From Streptomyces anulatus (lineage in GTDB: Bacteria > Actinomycetota > Actinomycetes > Streptomycetales > Streptomycetaceae), in the NCBI RefSeq assembly GCF_000721175.1, contig NZ_JOEZ01000058.1:1-19435 (forward strand): DNA of 19,435 nt, written 5' to 3'. Under the pieces are notes generated by a model, which was not told where the DNA came from, did not search any database, and saw nothing but the letters and a program-made list of their open reading frames with translations. Of the stretch, positions 13,365-19,435 are shown one piece after another. The position numbers and the translations under genes were made by a program. Within the stretch, counting starts at the first letter, position 1, and every line of letters starts with the position of its first letter.

Positions 13365-16300
13365 TCACGCCATCGCGTCGACTGAGGCGATCAGGGTCGC
13401 CGCCTGGTCGGCGTCGGGCAGCCCCAGCCGGGTGAACAACGTGTACGCCTGTTGCCCCCGGACGAGAGCCGCCTCCCCCTCTCCTTGATCGGCCAGCACC
13501 CGCCCGAGGACAAGCAAGGACAACCCCTGGTCACGTTCGGCCCCGCGCAGTTCGCTGATCTCCAGGGCGCGGCCCGCCTCCCGAAGCGCCTCGTCGTACC
13601 GGCCCATCACCCGCAGCGTCTCCGCGAGCCGGAACCGGGCCCGAGCCTCCTGCCCGGGGATCTGCCATGCCTGGCACACCTCCACGCATCGCAGGTAGCC
13701 CGACACGGCCTCGGCGTACCGCTCCGACTCATGGAGGGCCATAGCCCGTACGTACAGCGCGTAGGCGACGCCGTACTGGTCCCCCACCTCGCGCAACGCC
13801 TCGAGCGCCTCCTCGCAGACGAGCAACGCCTCCTCGGCCCGGCCGGTATGGAGTTTGGCCTGCGCCGCGTTCAGCGAGCTCACCAGTTCGCCGGACAACT
13901 GGCCGAGTCGGCGGGCCAGGTCGACAGCCTGGTCGTAGGAACGCACCGCGCCCTCGTACCGTTGCAGGAGCTGTGCGATCAGCCCTTGATCATTGAGGGT
14001 CTGCCGGAGAATGACCAGGTCCCCGGCTCGTTCGCAGGCCTCCGCCGCACGGCGGGCGAGCATCGCAGCCTCCTCGAGCTGGGCGTTCTGCAGGGCAGCG
14101 TTGCCACACACGAAAAAGGCCCGGCCCGCGGCGTGGTCGTCACCGCGCCGCACGGCGGCTTCGGCCAGCCTCGCCGCGGCTACGGCGAGTTCTTTGTAGG
14201 GAATGTCCTTGCCGAACGGGGTCAAGGCGATGAGCACGTCCGCGGCCACCCGCAGGGTCCGGGTGCCGGCACCGGCGGGGCTCTGGGCGGCCAGCATGAC
14301 CGCGTTGGTGAGGCACTCGAACTCGGCCGTCACCCAGGCCCGCGCCTGGGCGAGATCGGCGAAGACGGGTCCGGATCCGGGGGTGACCGTGAGGAACGTC
14401 TCGGCGGCATCACCCGGCACCATGCACTGGAATGCCGCACAGGCCCCGGCCAGCAGGTGGTCCAAGAGCGAGGCCAGAGCGGGGACACAGGTCTCGGCGT
14501 TGCAGTCACCCGGGCTCTCCTGGAGTTGGAGCGCGTAGGCGCGGACCAGGTCGTGATAGCGATACCGTCCAGGCTGCGGGGCCTCCAGCATCGCGGCGTC
14601 CACCAGCGACTCCAGCAGATCCTCGGCATCGCACTCGTCGAGGCCGAGCGCCGCGGTGGCCGCTTCCAGCCCGATGCCCGGCCGGGCGACTGGGGCGAGC
14701 AGCCGAAAGGCGCGTGCCTGGGCCTCGGACAGCTGGTGGTAGCCGAGCTCGAAGACGGCGCCCATCGCCATGTCTCCTACGCGCAGCTCGCCGATCCGGC
14801 GCCGCTCGTCGGTGAGGCGCCGGGTCATGGTCGCGATCTGCCAGTGCGGCCGTGCCGCGATACGGGCGGCCACGATGCGCACGGCGAGCGGCAGGTGGCC
14901 GCAGGCCGTGACCAGTTCGACGACGGCGTCCGGTTCGGCGGCGACGCGCCCGGCACCGACGATCGCTGCGAGCAGGCCCACTGCCTCGGCGGTGCCGAAG
15001 GCGTCCAGGGCCACCGCGGCAGGCGTCGGGATGCCAACGGCCCGGGCCCGGCTGGTGACGATCACACCGCAGCCGGCGGAGCCGGGAAACAGTGGCCTGA
15101 CCTGGGCGGTGTCCCGGGCGTCGTCCAGCAGGATCAGCATGCGCCGGCCGTCGAGCATCGTACGGAAGAGCCGTGCGCGGTCCTCGGTCGTGGCGGGAAC
15201 GGCGTTGACCGGCACACCCAGCGCGCACAGCAGGCTGCGGAGGACCGTTCCGGGATCGGCGGGGTCCAATCCGCTTCCGCGCAGGTCGGCGTACAGCTGC
15301 CCGTCCGGGTAGTTCTCTTTGACCCTGTGGGCGACCCGCAGCGCCAGCGTGGTCTTGCCGATACCCCCCATTCCACTGATCAGAGCCACGGGCAGCGAAG
15401 CACGCGCCGGATCGGCGAGCACCCGGCACAGGTCCTCCACATGCTCGGCGCGCCCTATGAAGTCGGATGTGTCCGAGAGCAGTTGGGCGGGGCGCCCAAC
15501 CAGGGGAGCCGGATCGCCGGCCGGGGACGGTTTGGGTTCCTCGTGTACGGGCACCTGTTCACTCGGGTCCCGCCCGACCGCGGCGCGCTCCCGCAGCACC
15601 GGATGCAGCAGGGGATCGCCGTCGAGGACCCTCTGGTGCAGCGTCGCCAGCTCAGCACCGGGGGAAATGCCCAGCTCCGTGGAGAGGACCTGACGGGCCC
15701 GAGTGAAAACAGCGAGAGCGTCTGCCTGGCGCCCTCGGGCCACCAGGGCTCGCATCAGAAAGCCGTACGGTCTCTCCCGCAGCGGCTGTTCGTGGGTGTA
15801 GTCCGTCAGATCCGGTATGAGTGACGCATACCGGTCGGCACGCAGGTCGCACTCAAAGAGCTCCTCCAGCAGGCCCAGCCGCAACTCCTCGCACCTGACG
15901 CGGTACTGCTCCGCGAACGGCCCCGGGACCCCGGCCAGCGGGGCACCCCGCCAGAGCTGCACAGCCTCGGTCAGCAGCCGACCGCACTCGTCCTCGGCGC
16001 CTTCCTCGCGCGCCCGCGAGGCCTCCGCCGCCAGCCTCTCGGCCCGGTGGACGTCAACGGCGAGCGGCGGGATCGCCAGACGGTAGCCGTCGCGCTGCGA
16101 GACCAGCAGCCTGGGCGGGGAATCGCGTTCTTCCAGCGCGTGCCGCAGCCGCCAGACGTAGGTGCGCAGGCTCGCAAGGGCTGAGTCGGGCGCTTCTTCC
16201 CCCCAGACGGAAGCGATGAGTTCATGCGTCGCGACCACCCGGTCGGCCCGCAGAGCCAGCGCCACGAGCAGGGCCTGCTGCTGTGGGGGCCCCACAGCCA

Positions 16301-16382
16301 CAGCAGTCCCGCCACGGTGTACGCGCACTGCTCCGAGCACGCTGAACTCGATGTCTCCCCACACCAACCCCAGAATCCCCAC
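13365..16382 (-). CDS. AfsR-like SARP regulator (winged helix, BTAD, NB-ARC, TPR)
   Basis: A 1005-residue regulator, close in size and layout to AfsR. Residues 10-105 form an OmpR-like winged helix (IEFSVLGAVRVHRGG, QQQALLVALALRADRVV, LIASVWG, DGYRLA). BTAD spans about 108-255 (ARQVLSTELGISPGAEL). NB-ARC starts near 300 and has P-loop GMGGIGKTTLA (about 335-345), Walker B RRMLILLDDA, VIVTSRA and GHLPLAVRI. The last ~350 residues are TPR-like helical repeats (RLGQLSGELVSSLNAAQAKL, YAEAVSGYLRCVEVC). It is expected to activate specialised-metabolite promoters. The GTG at 16382 is chosen: AGGGGGGG precedes it and the SARP fold begins within ten residues. An ATG at 16490, one base after the upstream gene's stop and behind GGAGG, is in frame, but the extra 36 codons have poor GC bias at third positions. 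The gene lies directly downstream of the ThiF-like gene. Confidence 0.9.
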   Translation of the reverse strand: MGILGLVWGDIEFSVLGAVRVHRGGTAVAVGPPQQQALLVALALRADRVVATHELIASVWGEEAPDSALASLRTYVWRLRHALEERDSPPRLLVSQRDGYRLAIPPLAVDVHRAERLAAEASRAREEGAEDECGRLLTEAVQLWRGAPLAGVPGPFAEQYRVRCEELRLGLLEELFECDLRADRYASLIPDLTDYTHEQPLRERPYGFLMRALVARGRQADALAVFTRARQVLSTELGISPGAELATLHQRVLDGDPLLHPVLRERAAVGRDPSEQVPVHEEPKPSPAGDPAPLVGRPAQLLSDTSDFIGRAEHVEDLCRVLADPARASLPVALISGMGGIGKTTLALRVAHRVKENYPDGQLYADLRGSGLDPADPGTVLRSLLCALGVPVNAVPATTEDRARLFRTMLDGRRMLILLDDARDTAQVRPLFPGSAGCGVIVTSRARAVGIPTPAAVALDAFGTAEAVGLLAAIVGAGRVAAEPDAVVELVTACGHLPLAVRIVAARIAARPHWQIATMTRRLTDERRRIGELRVGDMAMGAVFELGYHQLSEAQARAFRLLAPVARPGIGLEAATAALGLDECDAEDLLESLVDAAMLEAPQPGRYRYHDLVRAYALQLQESPGDCNAETCVPALASLLDHLLAGACAAFQCMVPGDAAETFLTVTPGSGPVFADLAQARAWVTAEFECLTNAVMLAAQSPAGAGTRTLRVAADVLIALTPFGKDIPYKELAVAAARLAEAAVRRGDDHAAGRAFFVCGNAALQNAQLEEAAMLARRAAEACERAGDLVILRQTLNDQGLIAQLLQRYEGAVRSYDQAVDLARRLGQLSGELVSSLNAAQAKLHTGRAEEALLVCEEALEALREVGDQYGVAYALYVRAMALHESERYAEAVSGYLRCVEVCQAWQIPGQEARARFRLAETLRVMGRYDEALREAGRALEISELRGAERDQGLSLLVLGRVLADQGEGEAALVRGQQAYTLFTRLGLPDADQAATLIASVDAMA

Positions 16383-16409
16383 GCAATCCCCCCCTGAGAT
16401 CACATGGCA

Positions 16410-16431
16410 CCTTACAGGGACGCCCCTTACA
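16410..16431. promoter_or_regulatory. Paired TGTAAGG direct repeats upstream of the AfsR-like gene
   Basis: On the minus strand TGTAAGG occurs twice, 15 bp apart, about 30-50 bases before the GTG start. SARP proteins bind direct heptameric repeats near the -35 region, usually spaced by about 11 or 22 bp, so the 15-bp spacing is atypical. A GGCCAC/GTGGCC hairpin lies just upstream at 16448-16464. Autoregulation is possible but speculative. Confidence 0.3.
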
Positions 16432-16491
16432 CGTGATCCACATACTCGGCCACGAAGAGTGGCCAAAAAGGCACCAGGCGGAGCTCGCATG

Positions 16492-18276
16492 TCAGGCCTC
16501 CACCAGCACCACCTGGACGACATACGGGAGGATTTCGACGGCTTGCGGATCGTGATCCAGCAGCACCGCGACGGGGGTTCTGCCCGAAGCATGCAGAGCC
16601 TCGACGAACCGCGCCCGGCCCGCCGTCACGCGGGCGCCGGGGAACAAAGGGGCCGGTTCCTCCTGCTCCGGCCTGATCTCGGGTACGGTCCCGGCCAGGG
16701 TCCGGCGGGCCGCCAAGAGGCGCTGGGCCGCGCTCCGCACGGCCTGTGCCGGGGTGGTGCCGGTAGCCAGGACCGTATCGTCGCCGAGCCTGATCGCACA
16801 GGCCGGAACGCCCAGCAATGCGGAAAGGTCGTGGGCGACAGGGTCGCCCAGCAGATGGAGCGATCCCAGGACATCGGTGAGGCCAGCGACCTCTGCCGCC
16901 TCATGGATCGGAAGGACGAGCCGGGGGACGCGCGTACCGGGCTCGGCCAGCTTCCGCTTCAGCAGGTCATCACAATGCTGGGCCAAACCGGCTTCCAACG
17001 CGTCCACCCACATCAACCCGGCCGCCGCTCCCACCGGGGGACGGAACGGCGAACCGGGGGCCAAGGAGGAAACGGGATACGCAACCCGTACTGGAAGCCG
17101 CCGCAGACCTCCGGTGACGAGATCCAGGCCCCAGGGGCCTGGGACCCCCACAGCGACGGCGCCGGCGGCGAGGGCCGCGTAGGAGGCGAGAGCGGTGAGA
17201 AGCGCCGCCAGGTGTGCCGCCTCGCGATCCCCGCCCTGCCCTGTCACGGTGAGGCCGGGCGTTCCGGCAGGCCGCGCCCCCACCGGATCGGCCACGGCCA
17301 TCTCGCACTCCCAGTGGGAGTACGGCCCTTCGCCAACCGCTCTGGCACCCACCACGCGCACCGGCCCGGTCCGCGGGTCCACCGCTGCGGCCCTCGCCAG
17401 CAACCGCCCGACGTCGGCGCCCTCGCCACCCAGCCGACCCAGGAAGGCCGCCTGGGCTTCGGCCTTTCCGACCGTCCTCGTGGCGGACATGGCGAGAAGT
17501 GGCGTGTAAGGGTGACGACTCGTCGTCCACGTCCGCAGATCGGTTCGCACCAGGTAGGGGCTACCGCGCGTCCCGGAATGCTCCGTGACACTTCGGAACC
17601 ACGCACGGAGCAACTGGAGGCTCACGATCTCCGGCAGCGGATCCCTGAGATCGGCCGGTTCCGGCCCGGCTGCCGAGGTGCCTCGGAGCCGGCGCCAGCC
17701 GGAAGCGGCGCCCGTGCGGTCGGCAGGCCCGATCGGACCGGTCCACATCTCTTCGCCGTCCGTCAGGACCTGCCCGAGCAGCACTCCTTCCTCGGCGCAC
17801 CGGTCGGCCGTCGCTATGAGTTCGGCGATCAAACCGGATACCTGCAACACGATGTCTGCGGGGGCTAACGTCCCACCGTCCTCCTGCGGGCGGACTCGCT
17901 GCCCGCCGTCCCGGCGAGACTCCTCGACGATCTCCGAAATGGCGGCGATGCCACGTGCGTCCGACGGGTCCGGGTGGCCTATGCGGATGTCGCGACAGCC
18001 GGTCCGAAGAGCGCCCCTGAGCAGGGCCGACAGCGCGGATCCGACTCCGACGAGCAGCAACCGCCCTTCCCGGTAACGCAGGAAGGACTGTTCTGCTGCG
18101 CCGGTGGACACGAGTGCCCCGATCTCAGCCGCGTACTCGCGCCGGTCATCGACGGTCAGGTAGCCGCGCACCGCCGATTTCGGCTGCCAAGGCCAGAGAT
18201 AGGCGTTCCGGGCCTCGGCCTCCGGTGACATCTCCGCATCACCCAGCCAGAAATCAGGTCTCACCCATCGATGCAC
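16492..18276 (-). CDS. Ocin-ThiF-like / degenerate YcaO peptide maturation protein (TOMM F-protein type)
   Basis: About 594 residues from a GTG at 18276 (AAGGGCAGGGA upstream; an ATG at 18369 would add 31). The order matches putative thiazole-containing bacteriocin maturation proteins (TIGR03693-like). First comes RPDFWL, then SFLRYREGRLLLVGVGSALS opening a ThiF/E1-like Rossmann domain, then ADIVLQVSG, GPIG, GWRRL and the DLRTWTTSRHPYTP linker. Next is a YcaO-like domain (LLARAAAVDPRTGPVRVVG). Such F-proteins bind the leader of a ribosomal peptide and present it to a YcaO cyclodehydratase. Oddities: the N-terminal leader-binding (RRE) part appears ~45 residues short, the ThiF part lacks the usual Cys before Trp, and the YcaO EALER-like motif reads LLTALASYAAL, so its own ATP chemistry is unlikely. 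No partner YcaO, dehydrogenase or core peptide is nearby. It may be a relic or may serve a cluster elsewhere. Confidence 0.72.
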   Translation of the reverse strand: MHRWVRPDFWLGDAEMSPEAEARNAYLWPWQPKSAVRGYLTVDDRREYAAEIGALVSTGAAEQSFLRYREGRLLLVGVGSALSALLRGALRTGCRDIRIGHPDPSDARGIAAISEIVEESRRDGGQRVRPQEDGGTLAPADIVLQVSGLIAELIATADRCAEEGVLLGQVLTDGEEMWTGPIGPADRTGAASGWRRLRGTSAAGPEPADLRDPLPEIVSLQLLRAWFRSVTEHSGTRGSPYLVRTDLRTWTTSRHPYTPLLAMSATRTVGKAEAQAAFLGRLGGEGADVGRLLARAAAVDPRTGPVRVVGARAVGEGPYSHWECEMAVADPVGARPAGTPGLTVTGQGGDREAAHLAALLTALASYAALAAGAVAVGVPGPWGLDLVTGGLRRLPVRVAYPVSSLAPGSPFRPPVGAAAGLMWVDALEAGLAQHCDDLLKRKLAEPGTRVPRLVLPIHEAAEVAGLTDVLGSLHLLGDPVAHDLSALLGVPACAIRLGDDTVLATGTTPAQAVRSAAQRLLAARRTLAGTVPEIRPEQEEPAPLFPGARVTAGRARFVEALHASGRTPVAVLLDHDPQAVEILPYVVQVVLVEA

Positions 18277-18640
18277 GTACTGGTCCCTGCCCTTCCAGTC
18301 ACTCTCCTGAAGGCTCTGCGGACCTCCCGCGTTCATGCAAGACGAAGTCGATAGTCGGCCGATCGACATCTGGTACGGGATCGGCTCTACACGCTGGGCG
18401 CCTCACGTCCGGCGCGGTAACGCGGCCGGCCGTGGGTGAAGTGCGCGCAGACACGGTGTAGGCGTGCTGCTCGGTGGCGTCGCACCGCCCAGCAAGCACT
18501 CAAGACGTCCGCGAAGAACTCATGCCGGTGGTGTTGTCCAGGGCGAACAACACCACCGGCAGGGCCACTGCTCCTCGGCACCGGCGAGCGCAGAAGCGTC
18601 ACCAACCGCTGTCCCCCAGGTTCTCGAGAGAAGACCGCCA
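18277..18640. other. Upstream region of the ThiF-like gene
   Basis: No gene is supported here. Short open frames on both strands have no recognisable motif and no ribosome-binding site. The possible upstream starts of the ThiF-like gene (18336, 18369) fall inside it, as does the long hairpin at 18523-18561. The promoter of the minus-strand gene row should lie here, but I cannot place -35/-10 boxes. Confidence 0.4.
18523..18561. repeat. Perfect 15-bp inverted repeat (stem-loop)
   Basis: TGCCGGTGGTGTTGT and ACAACACCACCGGCA are perfect reverse complements separated by nine bases. This is the strongest hairpin seen in the window. It lies outside any gene, between the ThiF-like gene's upstream region and the integrase remnant. 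There is no T-run after it on either strand. It may be a factor-independent terminator of the kind common in high-GC bacteria, an operator, or a structure left by a mobile element. Confidence 0.6.
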
Positions 18641-18936
18641 TTCAGTCGAATTGGTGCACTCCTACCGCTGGAAGCCCGCTCTGGCAGCGGCCGGCCTCAT
18701 CAAGCCCCTTGACCCCAGCGCGAAGGGACGGCGCTGGGAGACGTTCCGCGACTTGATAATGCACGCCCCTCACCTGTACGCGTCGTGATCAACGGTGGGG
18801 TGGACCTGTGCACACTCGCGGACCTGCCCGGACACGCCGATCCCGCCTTACCCAGCGTAAACACGTGCACCGGATCGTGAGAGCCGCTTCCAGGATTCGC
18901 ATCGTGGTCCGGAGCGCCGACACCATGGCCGCGTGA
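18640..18936 (+). pseudogene. Tyrosine recombinase (phage/ICE-type integrase), decayed C-terminal part
   Basis: The plus-strand frame shows WKPALAAAGLIKP, then GRRWETFRDLIMHAPHLYAS and a stop at 18786-18788. The intact family motif would be ...MHALRHLYAS, so the catalytic Arg codon is lost (CTCCGT-like became CCT). Adding one base after YAS at about 18786 restores a frame reading VINGGVDLCTLAD-LPGHADPA, which is the LGH box with the catalytic His. One more frame correction at about 18832 gives QRKHVHRIVRAASRI, matching the YTH-type end before the stop at 18936; the nucleophilic Tyr is replaced. Together these damages make it non-functional. It marks a former integrative element or prophage. 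The remnant's start is approximate. Confidence 0.72.
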
Positions 18937-19019
18937 CTCCTGCACTGTTCGGCTTGTGCAACGACTGTGCAAGATGATCTTTGGACGGGTTCGTTTGCGC
19001 AGGTCAGATGCGTCGTAGA

Positions 19020-19340
19020 GAGGAGTTCCGGGACAACTACGCCACCCACAAGACCGAGCCGGTCAAGAAGTGGCTGCTGCGTCACCCCCGCTTCCACCTG
19101 CACTTCACCCCCACCTCGGCGTCCTGGCTCAACCTCGTCGAGCGCTGATTCGCCGAGCTGACCTCCCGCAAACTCCGCCGTTCGACCCACCGCAGCGTCA
19201 CCGAACTCGAACGGGACATCCGCAGCTGGACCAACGAGTGGAACAAGAACCCCAAGCCGTTCGTCTGGACAAAGACCGCCGACGACATGCTCGACACCCT
19301 CGCCGCATACTGCACACGAATTGACGACTCAGGACACTAG
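19020..19340 (+). pseudogene. IS630-family transposase, C-terminal fragment with in-frame stop
   Basis: The frame reads FRDNYATHKTEPVKKWLLRH, then FHLHFTPTSASWLNLVER, then a TGA at 19146-19148, then FAELTSRKLRRSTHRSV and NEWNKNPKPFVWTKTADDML, ending with TAG at 19338-19340. This is the C-terminal DDE region of IS630-type transposases: the DN-Y-THKT aspartate and the LVER glutamate are present. The conserved Trp after LVER is replaced by a stop (TGG to TGA), and the N-terminal half is absent, so it is inactive. It lies about 80 bp beyond the integrase remnant in the same direction. The left boundary is approximate. Confidence 0.85.
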
Positions 19341-19435
19341 CCTCCGTGTTTCGGTTCGGGGCGGCTGAGCTGGGTGAACGCCCGTGCCGGAGGTCGTGGG
19401 GCTGCTGTTGGATGGTGGGCATGCCGCAGGCCCGG

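Noticed and set aside
13452..15824. A 790-codon plus-strand open frame opposite the AfsR-like gene
   Set aside because: The composition is typical of an antisense shadow, and the minus-strand frame has clear SARP, NB-ARC and TPR motifs.
16448..16464. GGCCAC/GTGGCC hairpin as a rho-independent terminator of the ThiF-like gene
   Set aside because: On the minus strand the T-run comes before the hairpin, not after it, so the polarity is wrong for a canonical terminator.
16162..17868. A 568-codon plus-strand open frame opposite the ThiF-like gene
   Set aside because: Low-complexity Arg/Gly/Pro sequence; it spans the end of one real gene and the intergenic gap, with no motif.
1..19435. CRISPR arrays, tRNA and rRNA genes
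   Set aside because: No regularly spaced repeats, cloverleaf-like sequence with a CCA-end context, or rRNA-like segments were noticed on reading both strands; short or degenerate cases could be missed without a search.

Overview
The base composition, the strong preference for G or C at third codon positions in the convincing genes, the frequent GTG starts and the gene families (AfsR/SARP regulators, an F420-type luciferase-like oxidoreductase, TOMM/thiopeptide-type maturation protein) point to a Streptomyces or closely related actinomycete. The window looks like an accessory, specialised-metabolism region that has been rearranged by mobile elements. Everything here was read from sequence alone; family assignments are by recognised motifs, not by database search.

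Left edge (1-2040): a patchwork of debris. It holds the last ~41 codons of a 3-hydroxyacyl-CoA dehydrogenase, the C-terminal half of an IS5-type transposase with a one-base frameshift, and an intact DUF4365 gene (predicted PD-(D/E)XK nuclease fold). The DUF4365 gene abuts, and seems to have replaced, the 3' end of an acyl-CoA dehydrogenase.

2.0-7.1 kb: an acyl-CoA cassette read outward from one 228-bp divergent intergenic region. To the left are a CaiB/BaiF CoA-transferase and the truncated acyl-CoA dehydrogenase (overlapping stop/start). To the right are an acyl-CoA synthetase and an LLM-class F420-type oxidoreductase. The four probably activated and modified one carboxylic acid; the substrate cannot be told from sequence, and the dehydrogenase step is probably dead.

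7.1-10.8 kb: a sensing and export module. A DesK/NarL-type histidine kinase and its response regulator (coupled, minus strand) diverge from an ABC ATPase and ABC-2 permease (plus strand), the usual layout of antibiotic or cell-envelope stress detoxification modules.

10.9-18.3 kb: four minus-strand genes in a row: an orphan ocin-ThiF-like/degenerate YcaO maturation protein, a full-length AfsR-like SARP, a 61-residue predicted secreted peptide, and a second SARP that carries an extra XRE helix-turn-helix. The maturation protein normally belongs to thiazole/oxazole-modified peptide (TOMM, thiopeptide) pathways, yet no typical YcaO cyclodehydratase, dehydrogenase or evident core peptide is present here.

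Right edge (18.3-19.4 kb): a strong 15-bp hairpin, a decayed tyrosine-recombinase gene and an IS630-type transposase remnant with an in-frame stop. Mobile-element relics at both ends suggest that the middle is an island or the surviving part of a larger cluster.
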